Below are positions 23,843 through 32,652 of a stretch of 35,610 nucleotides of DNA, piece after piece. Origin of the DNA: Fidelibacterota bacterium (GTDB taxonomy: Bacteria; Fidelibacterota; Marinisomatia; Marinisomatales; TCS56); NCBI GenBank assembly GCA_013203115.1, contig JABMQW010000039.1, positions 1 to 35,610 on the forward strand, read 5' to 3'. The notes under the pieces were generated by a model. It had not been told where the DNA came from, made no database searches, and was given only the letters and a program-made list of their open reading frames with translations. A program made the translations under genes and the position numbers. Position 1 is the first letter of the stretch; each line of letters begins with the position of its first letter.

Positions 23843-25300
23843 ATGGCTCATCTGATGCAAATGAATAGTACCGATAAACTCTGGAAAGATCTGACATTTG
23901 ATCTGATTGCGCTGGGTGTATTTGAGGAACCGGAACTCACTAAACTGGGACAGGAAGTCGATCTGGCAATCGGGGGACAAATTACTTCAGCAATCGCCAA
24001 CGGGGATATTAAAGGAAAGGCCAAGGAAACCACAATATTCTTTGCTGCTGATTATCGCGTTCTCGTAGTTGGCCTGGGGAAAAAGGAAAAATTTGATTTT
24101 GAAGTGGTGCGACGGGCATCTGCTACTGTGACTAGAATGGCTATCGAAAAGAAATATGCCAACCTGGCACTGGAAGTATTTGGTTCGGATGTATCTGCCA
24201 GTCAGGCCCTGGCAGAAGGTGTTATTATGGGCAGCTATCAATTCCTGAATTATAAAAAAGAAGATGAAGACCAATTTGAATTAGTCAGTGCTGTAGCCTT
24301 AAATGCCGATGCTGCCGGGATTGAGAAAGGCAGCAAGATTGGAGTTGCAGTTTGTCTGGCCCGTGATCTTGGAAACCATCCCGGTAATGTAGCTACACCG
24401 ACTTACCTGGCAAATACTGCCGCGGATATTGCCAAGGAAGGCGGTATGAAACTGACTGTATTGGATCGTGAAGAATTTACTGAAATGGGCATGGGCGCCC
24501 TGGCTGGTGTTGCTCAAGGCAGCGACGAACCGCCAAAATTTATCCTGCTGGAATACCATGGCGGTGGCACTGAAAAACCGGTTGTCCTGGTTGGCAAAGG
24601 TTTGACCTTTGACAGCGGTGGTATCTCGATCAAACCGGGCGCCAAAATGGATGAAATGAAATATGACATGTGTGGGTCAGCCCTTGTGTTGGGAGTCATG
24701 AAAGCAGTGGCGGTACTGAAGCCCAGACTGAATGTCGTGGCAGCTATTCCTTCTACTGAGAATATGAGTGGTGCCAAGGCTTATAAACCGGGTGATATTC
24801 TCACTGCTTACAATGGTAAAACCATCGAAATATTGAACACTGACGCTGAGGGTCGGTTAATTCTGGCGGATGCTCTGGCCTATGTGAGTAAGCACTTCGA
24901 TCCGGAATTTATTTTTGATTTCGCGACCCTGACCGGGGCCGTCTTGATTACGCTGGGGCATATCGCCACCGGCATTCTGGGAACCGATGATGAGTTGCTC
25001 GACAGGGTCAAGAAGGCTGCCATGGTAACCGGTGAAAAATTCTGGGAATTACCTTTGTGGGACGAATATTGCGAGCATGTCAAATCGAAGATTGCCGATT
25101 TAAAAAATATGGGCAAAACTCGGCAGGCCGGTACAATCGCTGGGGCTGCCTTCCTGAAGGAATTTGTGGGCAAAGATATTCCCTGGGTCCATTTCGACAT
25201 TGCCGGAACCGCCTGGAGTGATGAGGAGGTACCCTATAATGTGAAGAAAACCGCATCCGGGGCAGTAGTTCGAACCGTTCTGGAAGTAATGGGCGTCTGA
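23843..25300 (+). CDS. pepA: Leucyl aminopeptidase (M17)
   Basis: 485-aa cytosolic metallo-aminopeptidase of family M17, active as a hexamer with two metal ions, removing N-terminal residues during peptide turnover. The active-site set is complete: VGKGLTFDSGG (Lys252, Asp257), KYDMCGSA (Asp275) and the family signature NTDAEGRL (332-339; Asp334, Glu336, Arg338). The N-terminal roughly 160 residues form the variable domain. A clear GAGGAG ribosome site at about 23832-23838 fixes the ATG. A terminator with a nine-base GC stem follows. In E. coli, PepA also binds DNA; nothing here speaks to that. Confidence 0.95.
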   Translation: MAHLMQMNSTDKLWKDLTFDLIALGVFEEPELTKLGQEVDLAIGGQITSAIANGDIKGKAKETTIFFAADYRVLVVGLGKKEKFDFEVVRRASATVTRMAIEKKYANLALEVFGSDVSASQALAEGVIMGSYQFLNYKKEDEDQFELVSAVALNADAAGIEKGSKIGVAVCLARDLGNHPGNVATPTYLANTAADIAKEGGMKLTVLDREEFTEMGMGALAGVAQGSDEPPKFILLEYHGGGTEKPVVLVGKGLTFDSGGISIKPGAKMDEMKYDMCGSALVLGVMKAVAVLKPRLNVVAAIPSTENMSGAKAYKPGDILTAYNGKTIEILNTDAEGRLILADALAYVSKHFDPEFIFDFATLTGAVLITLGHIATGILGTDDELLDRVKKAAMVTGEKFWELPLWDEYCEHVKSKIADLKNMGKTRQAGTIAGAAFLKEFVGKDIPWVHFDIAGTAWSDEEVPYNVKKTASGAVVRTVLEVMGV

Positions 25301-25333
25301 TTCTATCTAATCCCTGAAACCTGACAACTGTTT

Positions 25334-25373
25334 TCGCCCCCGTAGCGCAAGTCGTATCCGGGGGCGATTTTAT
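25334..25373 (+). terminator. Intrinsic terminator of pepA
   Basis: Arms TCGCCCCCG (25334-25342) and CGGGGGCGA (25359-25367) enclose a 16-base loop and are followed by TTTTATTTG. It lies 34 bases after the pepA stop codon. Confidence 0.85.
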
Positions 25374-25419
25374 TTGTGCACGTGGTTAAGTAATTTCACA
25401 CATTCTAATTGGAGGAATT

Positions 25420-26028
25420 ATGCCTGATTACCCAAGTCGCGCTGAAGCGCTGAAGTTATTTTTTGAATATACAAAAACCGAATCCCTGCGCAAGCACGGT
25501 CTGGCTGTGGAGCAGGTGATGCGAAAGCTAGCTCAAAAATATGGTGAGGATGAAGAATTATGGGGCATCACCGGACTGCTGCATGATTTTGATTATGAAA
25601 AATTCCCCACTGCCGAGGAACATCCTTATAAAGGAAACGAAATCCTGAAAGCCAAGGGTTATCCCCGGGAAATGCTGGACGCTATCATGGGTCACGCCGA
25701 TTATACGGGAATTGCCCGGGAAAGCTTGCTCGCTAAAGCTCTGTTCTCCTGTGATGAATTGTCCGGTTTTATGTTTGCCGTAACCTATGTGCGCCCATCC
25801 AAAGCGGTTGCGGATGTTAAAGTGAAATCGGTGACGAAAAAGTTAAAAGACCGTAGTTTTGCCGCTAAAGTCAGCCGGGCAGATGTGGAAAAAGGTATTG
25901 TAGAACTCGGTGTTGACCGGGCTCAGCATATCCAGTTTGTGATTGACGCCATGAAGGAAAAAGCCGAGGAGCTGGGACTGGCCGGGGGGAGTGAGCACGG
26001 AGCAAAGAGCCAAGAGCAAAGAGCCTGA
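25420..26028 (+). CDS. HD-domain phosphohydrolase-like protein
   Basis: 202-aa protein of the HD superfamily (metal-dependent phosphohydrolases). His39 opposite LLHDFDYEKF supplies the HD metal site, HPYKGNEIL adds the next His, and IMGHADYTG the later one, the arrangement seen in small stand-alone HD proteins that resemble YfbR or HDIG-like enzymes. A good GGAGG six bases before the ATG sets the start. The natural end is probably near KEKAEELGL (about residue 187); the last 14 residues (GGSEHGAKSQEQRA) are encoded by the left end of a purine-rich repeat tract, which supplies the stop codon. Substrate unknown. Confidence 0.85.
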   Translation: MPDYPSRAEALKLFFEYTKTESLRKHGLAVEQVMRKLAQKYGEDEELWGITGLLHDFDYEKFPTAEEHPYKGNEILKAKGYPREMLDAIMGHADYTGIARESLLAKALFSCDELSGFMFAVTYVRPSKAVADVKVKSVTKKLKDRSFAAKVSRADVEKGIVELGVDRAQHIQFVIDAMKEKAEELGLAGGSEHGAKSQEQRA

Positions 26029-26183
26029 AGCAGGGAGCAGAGGAGATGAGGAGCGGAGGAGAACCTGGAACCCAGCACGGAGAACGGAGAATGGAAACCG
26101 GGAACAGCCTGCCAACCGAAGCTCTGGCGCAGGTTGGGAGACAGTAAAACGTAGAACGGAGCATGTAGAACATAGAACGGATA
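25987..26183. repeat. Purine-rich degenerate repeat tract
   Basis: About 200 bases almost devoid of pyrimidine runs on the + strand, built of imperfect units such as GGAGCA, AAGAGCAAAGAGC, GAACGGAGAATGG and GTAGAACGGAGCATGTAGAAC. It begins inside the 3' end of the HD-domain gene and ends before a plain AT-mixed stretch. Both strands can be read for some distance without stop codons, but the translations are low-complexity Glu/Arg/Lys or Ser/Pro/Leu strings and are not taken as genes. It looks like a slipped-strand or spreading simple-sequence repeat. Confidence 0.75.
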
Positions 26184-26682
26184 ACCTTATCAACGGGCTG
26201 TTTACCGGGGTTGTAACGTAGATCAACTACTCAATCTAATGAAGAGTCCTACTGTATTTATCTCGTTGTCGTTTACATGTGGATCATTGGCACGATTTGC
26301 TTCCTGGCCCGCACCAACATAAATTAATTGATCATTTAGTTGGTTTAATATCGGCTGTGCTAGGAGGCCGCTGAAAAGCTAATTGTAATTGCGGTTTTCC
26401 GCAATTATACCAAAAGGCATAAATACTGAGTTGCGACCGTTGATACTAACCCACAACTGCAGCTTGCACTGAACGGCTCCGATAATGGAACGAAGTGGAG
26501 TGTATCGGGGTAGTGGAGCGTATGGGGAAGTTTAGGTGTTGAGGGCTGTTTTGATGTGTTTATGTAAAAATAAATAGCCCCTGGTTTTAACCACAGGTTG
26601 AAAATTACGGAACGATTTCAATTTAATATTGTAAATTCTGTTTTAAATAGACGCCTGAAAATATCTCATCATTAACGACCAA
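26029..26682. other. Repeat-bearing intergenic region
   Basis: 654 bases with no supportable gene. It contains the purine-rich tract (to 26183), a hairpin at 26386-26407 (TAATTGCGG / CCGCAATTA, loop TTTT), a stretch at about 26478-26510 where CCGATA and TATCGG pair across GGAACGAAGTGGAGTG, and a small imperfect hairpin at about 26579-26599 (CCTGGTTTTAACCACAGG). None ends in a clear terminator U-run. The last 80 bases before 26683 are AT-rich and probably hold the promoter of the next gene, but no convincing boxes are seen. Confidence 0.6.
26386..26407. repeat. Intergenic hairpin
   Basis: Nine-base arms TAATTGCGG and CCGCAATTA around TTTT. There is no U-run on either side, so it is probably a structural or repeat element rather than an intrinsic terminator. 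Confidence 0.65.
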
Positions 26683-28581
26683 TTGAATAAATACATTAAA
26701 TTACTCTTGCTACAAGCGCTGGTGGTTTCCAGCCTTTTTGGACAATTCGGCATTTTTACTAATCGCTCCGGGCAGGAACGATTTGACCGGGGTGTGGAAA
26801 GTTTTAATGAAGGACACTATGCCAACGCAGCCGGTATCTTCCGGAAACTGGTTCGATCCGGTTACCCGGAGCTGATAACTGCCGCTACCATGATGCTGAT
26901 GAAAGCCGAGTACCATTCCGGTAATCCGGAAGCAGCCCGGGAAACAGGCCGGCGCTTTATTAACCAGTTTCCTGACAGCAGATATCTCACTGATATTCAT
27001 TTTTGCTACGGTGATATTTTCATCACAGAGGGACAACCGAATGAAGCTCTGCGAATGTATCTTACCGCCCGCCGGCTCAGTGAACAGCCCGCAACTCAGG
27101 ATTTAATTGACTCACGGTTGCTGCGCTTGATCGGTCTTGGAATACCGGTTGATTATATCCAAAATCTGCTGATTACCGAAGCTAATCTAAGCAACCGTGC
27201 GATTCTGCATCTAACACTATCTTTTTCACATTTAATGGCGGGTCATCCGGATCAAGCAGCGGAAGTATTACACCGAATCGGCCGTGATGAATTGCCGCAA
27301 TTACATAACGACCTTTTTCGGACTATCCTGCGCCAGACCTATCAACCGGGCCAACAGGTTTTATCAGTGGCTGTTATTCTACCATTAAGCGGGTCCGAAG
27401 CAGGTTTGGGGAAAACCTACCTAAAGGGGCTAAAACAGGCTATCGATGATCTGAACAAGGCTGGGGTCAGGGTCGCTTTATCGATTTACGATAATAACAG
27501 CGATGCTGTGGAATCAGTTTTGGCCGTCCGGCAATGCGCCCTGAACCAAAACATTAAATTAATCCTTGGTCCCTTGACGACCAATAATTCGATTGCCGCT
27601 GCCACGGTCGCCCAGGGAGCCGAAATACCGATTATTATACCGTTATGTTCACAAGATAATCTCAGTATGATCGGTGATTTCGTCTTTCAGATGAATGCAA
27701 CCCTGACTACGCGCGGTAAACTGGCCGCCCGCTATCTTGCTCAGGAATTGGATCTGGACAGTCTCGCGCTAATCGCGCCTAATGACGATTTTGGGCATTC
27801 TCTCGCCGATGCATTTTTAGCCGAGGTTGATATGCTCGGAAAAACTGTAGTTGCTGTCGAATGGTATCCCGGTATTCCCGAAAATCTGCGCCGCCAGTTT
27901 ATGGCATTGCGGAAAACCGCCTTTGGTCTGCAGGAATCTGACGAATATGATGAGTATCTCGGGATGGAAATAGACAGTCTGGATGCCATGTTTGAAATTC
28001 CTGAAGATATTTTTTTTGAAATCCCCGAGTCCGATGATAAACCGCTGACCAGATCGGATTCGGCCAAGATTGTTCTGGAAACTATCCAAGGCATTTTTAT
28101 ACCGATTCATCCTGGGCATATTCAATTTCTTGGTACCCAGTTTCCAGCCTATAATCTAAAAACTCAATTGATTGGCAATGAAAACTGGTTAGACCTGGAA
28201 ATATTGAGCCAGGAAATAATCGGCCCGCACCTTAATGGCATGCTGTTCGTTTCCAACTATCTGACTCCGGCTGATTCTTCCACAGTGGTGGAACTAAGGG
28301 CCGATGAAGATTCTGATATTCGTTATTATTACCAGGGTTTTGACGGCGGGTTGTTATTATCGAATCTTGCCCAGGCTGGTTTGAATTCCCGGGTAGGCAC
28401 GAAAACGGAATTAGAAAACCTGTACCAGTTTGTTGGATTGACCCAGATTGTCACTTTTGCCGGTGAAAATAATAATGTCAATTCCGCTCTGCGCGTTTTG
28501 AAATATAATAATCAGGAAATAATCGATATTGGCTTTTTTAATGGCGATTCAATTATTGTTTCTAATCCTGCTATTCCGTAA
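26683..28581 (+). CDS. TPR plus periplasmic-binding-fold protein, LpoA/LppC-like
   Basis: 632-aa exported protein starting at a TTG (signal peptide MNKYIKLLLLQALVVSSLFGQ). Residues about 33-215 form helical TPR-like repeats (RFDRGVESFNEGHYANAAGIF; AEYHSGNPEAARETGRRFI; HLMAGHPDQAAEVLHRIG). From about 225 a type I periplasmic-binding fold of the leucine-binding (Peripla_BP_6) kind begins: VLSVAVILPLSGSEAGLGKTY, ILGPLTTNNSIAAATVA, PIIIPLCSQD, LALIAPNDDFGHSLADAFL. TPR plus this fold is the architecture of LpoA, the outer-membrane activator of penicillin-binding protein 1A, but there is no lipobox cysteine. An acidic insert (about 415-455, rich in D/E) lies between the lobes. pgeF starts 21 bases downstream. 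Confidence 0.75.
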   Translation: MNKYIKLLLLQALVVSSLFGQFGIFTNRSGQERFDRGVESFNEGHYANAAGIFRKLVRSGYPELITAATMMLMKAEYHSGNPEAARETGRRFINQFPDSRYLTDIHFCYGDIFITEGQPNEALRMYLTARRLSEQPATQDLIDSRLLRLIGLGIPVDYIQNLLITEANLSNRAILHLTLSFSHLMAGHPDQAAEVLHRIGRDELPQLHNDLFRTILRQTYQPGQQVLSVAVILPLSGSEAGLGKTYLKGLKQAIDDLNKAGVRVALSIYDNNSDAVESVLAVRQCALNQNIKLILGPLTTNNSIAAATVAQGAEIPIIIPLCSQDNLSMIGDFVFQMNATLTTRGKLAARYLAQELDLDSLALIAPNDDFGHSLADAFLAEVDMLGKTVVAVEWYPGIPENLRRQFMALRKTAFGLQESDEYDEYLGMEIDSLDAMFEIPEDIFFEIPESDDKPLTRSDSAKIVLETIQGIFIPIHPGHIQFLGTQFPAYNLKTQLIGNENWLDLEILSQEIIGPHLNGMLFVSNYLTPADSSTVVELRADEDSDIRYYYQGFDGGLLLSNLAQAGLNSRVGTKTELENLYQFVGLTQIVTFAGENNNVNSALRVLKYNNQEIIDIGFFNGDSIIVSNPAIP

Positions 28582-28602
28582 TACATACGCTAGATTATCA
28601 GG

Positions 28603-29298
28603 TTGAGCCGGTCGTTGGAAGAATCGTTTTTGGATTTTTCATCCCAGTTGGATATTCCCGGGCTAGTCGCTGCAATCTCAGTTCGTACAGCCAATAATAA
28701 GGCTGAATTAAAGCGCGGGCAATTGATAGAAAAGCTGGGTTTACCAAGTCAATTATGTAATCCGGTCCAGATTCATTCAGCCACTGTACGGATCGTACAA
28801 CAAGCAGGCACTTACTCCGCTACGGATGGATTAATCACCACTGTTGAAAATCTGGTCCTGACGCTCCAAGTCGCCGATTGTATCCCCCTCTACCTGGTTG
28901 ATCCCCTTCGAAAAGTTACCGGATTGATTCATGCCGGTTGGCGTGGCGCTGCTTCCGGAATTATTTCCCAAGCGTTAGAAAAGATACTTCAAGTCGGATG
29001 CCGGCCAGAGCAGCTAAAAGCTGTAATCGGACCTTGCCTGCGTTTAGTAAATTTTGAAGTAGGGCCGGAAGTTGCCCGGCTTTTCCCAAAACAGTTTACT
29101 CAACCCGGTTCGGGAGACCGTTTTCTTTTGGACCTGCCGGGTTTTGTAATTGGCGAGTTACTGGATTCAGGTTTTCAAGCCGTCAATATTTTTGACACCG
29201 GTCTGAATACTTATTCCAATCCCGATCAATTCCATTCTTTCCGCCGTGCTGGTCAGGCCGCCGGACGGATGTGCGCCATGCTTGGCTGGCGTAAATAA
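28603..29298 (+). CDS. pgeF: Peptidoglycan editing factor / laccase-domain protein (YfiH family)
   Basis: 231-aa cytoplasmic protein of the multicopper-polyphenol-oxidase-like family (PF02578). The metal site is visible: QIHSA (His58), VADCIP (Cys93) and HAGWRG (His110), matching the H-C-H triad of E. coli YfiH. Members hydrolyse amino-sugar nucleotides carrying wrong amino acids in peptidoglycan precursors (PgeF) or act on purine nucleosides. The usual C-Y-E-V motif near the end is RLVNFEV here, so the tail motif is altered. It starts at TTG (28603), 21 bases after the LpoA-like gene, and probably shares its transcript; the start has only a weak AGG before it. Confidence 0.87.
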   Translation: MSRSLEESFLDFSSQLDIPGLVAAISVRTANNKAELKRGQLIEKLGLPSQLCNPVQIHSATVRIVQQAGTYSATDGLITTVENLVLTLQVADCIPLYLVDPLRKVTGLIHAGWRGAASGIISQALEKILQVGCRPEQLKAVIGPCLRLVNFEVGPEVARLFPKQFTQPGSGDRFLLDLPGFVIGELLDSGFQAVNIFDTGLNTYSNPDQFHSFRRAGQAAGRMCAMLGWRK

Positions 29299-29366
29299 TC
29301 CCCAGCATTACGATCCTTTATACAAATAATATTCCCGCCTAAATTCCGCCTGAAAATTTAACTTAA

Positions 29367-30131
29367 ATGAATTTATTTGAAGCAATATTACTGGGAATCC
29401 TACAGGGTTTCACCGAATTTTTGCCTGTCAGCAGCTCAGGGCATCTGGTTCTGGCGGAACATCTGCTCGGTGTAACTGTCCCTGGTTTATCATTTGAAGT
29501 TGTCGTCCACCTTGGCTCACTATGCAGTATCCTGATAGTCTTTCGTAAAGATTTGCTGGATTTATTGCAGTCACTTGATACTAAACAAACGCAACACTTT
29601 ATTTTAATAATCATTGTTGGAACAATCCCAGCTGTACTAATTGGTCTACTGTTTAAAGGATGGTTTGAATCGGCTTTTGACAATATCATGTTGGTAGCGG
29701 GAGCACTATTATTTACGGGCTTTACTTTGATAATTACCCGGTTTGCAAAACCGCGTGGTATTGAATTGACAATACCAATCGGGTTAGCCATCGGTATTGC
29801 TCAATCAATGGCTATCACACCGGGGATTTCACGGTCAGGTATAACTATTGCTACCGCGCTGTTTTTGGGTATAGCCGGACCCACGGCAGCCCGATTTTCA
29901 TTTTTACTCGCTATTCCGGCGATAATCGGCGCCGGATTTCTAACGGGTCTTGATTTATATTCAACCGGGTTTAGTGAAATATTGACACTGTCGATGATTG
30001 TGGCTTTTTTCAGTTCGCTGCTGGTGGGAATAATTGCTCTGAAATGGCTGATGAAGACTTTGCGCTCCGGACAGTTCCACTGGTTTGGTGTTTACTGTCT
30101 ACTGATTGGCCTTGTAACTTTGATTGGTTAA
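29367..30131 (+). CDS. uppP: Undecaprenyl-diphosphatase UppP (BacA)
   Basis: 254-aa inner-membrane enzyme that dephosphorylates undecaprenyl diphosphate to recycle the lipid carrier for peptidoglycan and other cell-wall polymers; overexpression gives bacitracin resistance in other species. Conserved segments: LQGFTEFLPVSSSGHL (Glu17, Glu-rich and Ser-rich motif with His26) and TPGISRSGITIA (Arg156). Seven or eight hydrophobic segments. It is a little shorter than E. coli UppP (273 aa) but complete at both ends. It begins 68 bases after pgeF, so the two may still be co-transcribed. No obvious ribosome site. Confidence 0.95.
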   Translation: MNLFEAILLGILQGFTEFLPVSSSGHLVLAEHLLGVTVPGLSFEVVVHLGSLCSILIVFRKDLLDLLQSLDTKQTQHFILIIIVGTIPAVLIGLLFKGWFESAFDNIMLVAGALLFTGFTLIITRFAKPRGIELTIPIGLAIGIAQSMAITPGISRSGITIATALFLGIAGPTAARFSFLLAIPAIIGAGFLTGLDLYSTGFSEILTLSMIVAFFSSLLVGIIALKWLMKTLRSGQFHWFGVYCLLIGLVTLIG

Positions 30132-30218
30132 AATTAATATTCATGGTTCTGCAAAAATTGAATAATAGATGATCGCTTTACCCTTTATTAATAGACCGGA
30201 AAATTCGGAGGAATATTT

Positions 30219-31667
30219 ATGTCGGCGGTAGCAATCGGGTTTATCGTTTACCTGGTTGGAATCCTGATTGTTGGTATCATTGCAGCCCGGATTACAAAAA
30301 CTTTGCCCGATTATCTGCTGGCAGGACGGCGGCTGGGACCCTGGGTAGTAGCCTTCTCGGAACGCGCTTCCGGGGAAAGTGGTTGGATGCTGTTGGGATT
30401 AACCGGTCTGGCCTACGCTTCCGGTCTGGGGGATCCTTCAGGGTTTAAACTGGAACCTGCTTTTTGGACTGCCGTAGGTGGTGTGTCCGGCATATTAGCT
30501 TCCTGGTTTCTGATTGCCCGTAAATTGAGAGTGGCCAGTGAACAGTTGGGTGCCTTAACCTTACCGCGTTTTTTCGAATTGCGATTTAGCAAATTTGATC
30601 CGGTGATCCGGCTGACCGCGACTGCGATCATTACTTTTTGCTTTGCATTTTATATCGCCGCCCAATTTGATGCAGCTGGAAAATCATTGGAACAAGCCTT
30701 TGGCTGGCCACATCTATCTGGAGTTTTAACCGGTGCGACAATAATTGTGTTTTACACCCTGCTGGGCGGATTTTTTGCCGTTGCCTGGACTGATTTTGTT
30801 CAGGGTTGGATTATGTTGATCACCCTGGTCGTTTTACCGCTCGTAACGCTTTCACAACTCGGTGGTTTTGATGGCTTGGCCGTGCGTATTAATGCCATAA
30901 ATCCTGAATTTCTGTCGCTTACCGGTGGCCGTGATGGCTGGAAACTAATTTCAGGGATTCTGGGTGGTTTTGGGGTTGGGATGGGTTATCTCGGACAACC
31001 GCATTTATTGGCGCGTTATATGAGTATTCGATCTGCAGATGATATCCGCGTATCACGGCGGATTGCGGCTGTCTGGGCCGTGTTGGCCTACGGCGGTGCG
31101 GTGCTAATGGGATTGGTGGCCCTGGCTTATTTTGGCCCTGATCATTTTGCTGACCCGGAAAAAATGATGCCCGAATTGGCGATGACAATTTTTCCCGCCT
31201 GGTTTGCCGGTATTCTTATTTGCGGTGCTTTGGCCGCCATGATGTCAACCGCTGATTCCCAATTATTGGTTGCCACCTCATCAATTTCAGAGGATGTCTA
31301 TCACCAGACTTTTAAACCGGAATTGAGCCAGAAACAGTTATTATTAATATCACGGATTGTTACCCTCATTCTTGGGATAACTGCCATATTTTTGGCTCAA
31401 TTACCACGCTCTATTTTTGATAAAGTATTATTTGCCTGGGGCGGATTGGGAGCTGCATTTGGTCCCGCATTAGTACTTACTTTATGGTGGAAAAAGGTTA
31501 CCAGGGATGGTGTCTTGGTTGGGATGGTTACTGGTTTCATGACCGTAATAATTTGGGATAATTCACCTTTTGCAGGTTCTTTGTATTCCTTAGTACCGGG
31601 CTTCACGATTGCTTTTCTGGCCGTAATAATCGTCAGTTATTTAACTAAGGATCGAACCAGGCCGTAA
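30219..31667 (+). CDS. putP: Sodium/proline symporter-like (SSS family)
   Basis: 482-aa sodium:solute symporter with about 13 transmembrane segments. Conserved PutP-like motifs: DYLLAGRRLGPW (TM1-2 loop), SERASGESGWMLLGL (sodium and substrate site region), YTLLGGFFAVAWTDFVQG, GYLGQPHLLARYM, and MMSTADSQLLVATSSISED. These are closer to proline symporters than to pantothenate or glucose members of the family. A good CGGAGGA precedes the ATG by about nine bases. holA begins one base after the stop codon. Transports proline or a related solute with sodium; the exact substrate is not proven. Confidence 0.85.
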   Translation: MSAVAIGFIVYLVGILIVGIIAARITKTLPDYLLAGRRLGPWVVAFSERASGESGWMLLGLTGLAYASGLGDPSGFKLEPAFWTAVGGVSGILASWFLIARKLRVASEQLGALTLPRFFELRFSKFDPVIRLTATAIITFCFAFYIAAQFDAAGKSLEQAFGWPHLSGVLTGATIIVFYTLLGGFFAVAWTDFVQGWIMLITLVVLPLVTLSQLGGFDGLAVRINAINPEFLSLTGGRDGWKLISGILGGFGVGMGYLGQPHLLARYMSIRSADDIRVSRRIAAVWAVLAYGGAVLMGLVALAYFGPDHFADPEKMMPELAMTIFPAWFAGILICGALAAMMSTADSQLLVATSSISEDVYHQTFKPELSQKQLLLISRIVTLILGITAIFLAQLPRSIFDKVLFAWGGLGAAFGPALVLTLWWKKVTRDGVLVGMVTGFMTVIIWDNSPFAGSLYSLVPGFTIAFLAVIIVSYLTKDRTRP

Positions 31668-31668
31668 A

Positions 31669-32652
31669 ATGGATCTGAAAACCGCCCTCAGACGAGTCCA
31701 AAAAGGAGAGATTGATCCCGTATATCTCCTGAGTGGTGATGATTATTACCTGCAACAATTTTTTATTAAGCAGGTTGAAAAAAGTTTTTTCCAGGAAGAA
31801 TCGGTTGACCGGCAGTTATTAATGCCCGCTGAACTGAGCAATCGTGAAATATTGGAGTCAATACTAAAGACCGATTTATTTAGTAGCCGCCGGTTATTTG
31901 TTTTGCGTGATGCCCATCAGATCAAAGGACTGTACAAGAAACAATTGGTGGAATATTGCACAAGACCGGTGAATAATCATTGTCTGATAATTATTGATGA
32001 TGATTTTAAAAGTCAGTATGCACTTATCAAGGAGATCAATAAGATTATCGAATCGGTGAATACGGCGCGACCGTTTGAATCCGAATTGCACAAGTGGATA
32101 AAATATTTTTTCAAAGAACAAGATGTGCAGGTAGATAATAAAGTTATTGAATCTGTTCTAACAATTGCTGGTGATTCGGTTTATCATGCCGCCAATGAAG
32201 TCGAAAAGATTTGCATCAGACTTGAGGTGGGGGAAAGTGTTACTGTAGAAAAAATAGGACAATTCTCCGGCTGGCGCCGTGAACGCCGTCAGTGGGAATT
32301 TATGATTGCAATTGGTAATAAAAATCTTACCCGGGCCGTGATATTGGGTAAAGCGCTTCTATCCCAGGGAATAGTCTTATTAAGTCTGGTCTATCAACTA
32401 TCCACATTTTTCCAGGAAATGTTGTTTTTGAAAATATCGTCGGAGACTTCAGTGCAAAAAAGTGGTTATATCCCCTTGTCGCCATCTGTGCGCAAACGTC
32501 TACCCGCCTTTAGTCAGCGCTATAACTATGTTGAGATTGAACAAGCATTAAAATTACTCGGTGAAATTGATCGGCGAATTAAAACCAGTCCTGCATCGGA
32601 TGAATCAGAACTTACCCTTTTTCTATTCAAGGTACTTGGGACTAATGGATAA
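31669..32652 (+). CDS. holA: DNA polymerase III subunit delta
   Basis: 327-aa clamp-loader delta subunit. The N-terminal DPVYLLSGDDYYLQQFFIKQV is the typical HolA start. The central lid region (HKWIKYFFKEQDVQVD, then YHAANEVEKICI) and the helical C-terminal domain ending in TSPASDESELTLFLFKVL also match. It opens the sliding clamp for replication. The gene starts one base after the symporter stop and overlaps the sigma-factor gene by eight bases, so the chain continues into the signalling genes. Both ends look complete. Confidence 0.92.
   Translation: MDLKTALRRVQKGEIDPVYLLSGDDYYLQQFFIKQVEKSFFQEESVDRQLLMPAELSNREILESILKTDLFSSRRLFVLRDAHQIKGLYKKQLVEYCTRPVNNHCLIIIDDDFKSQYALIKEINKIIESVNTARPFESELHKWIKYFFKEQDVQVDNKVIESVLTIAGDSVYHAANEVEKICIRLEVGESVTVEKIGQFSGWRRERRQWEFMIAIGNKNLTRAVILGKALLSQGIVLLSLVYQLSTFFQEMLFLKISSETSVQKSGYIPLSPSVRKRLPAFSQRYNYVEIEQALKLLGEIDRRIKTSPASDESELTLFLFKVLGTNG

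Noticed and set aside
25843-26226. Long stop-free frames on both strands across the purine-rich tract.
   Set aside because: Their translations are low-complexity strings created by the repeat; they overlap the HD gene and have no ribosome site.
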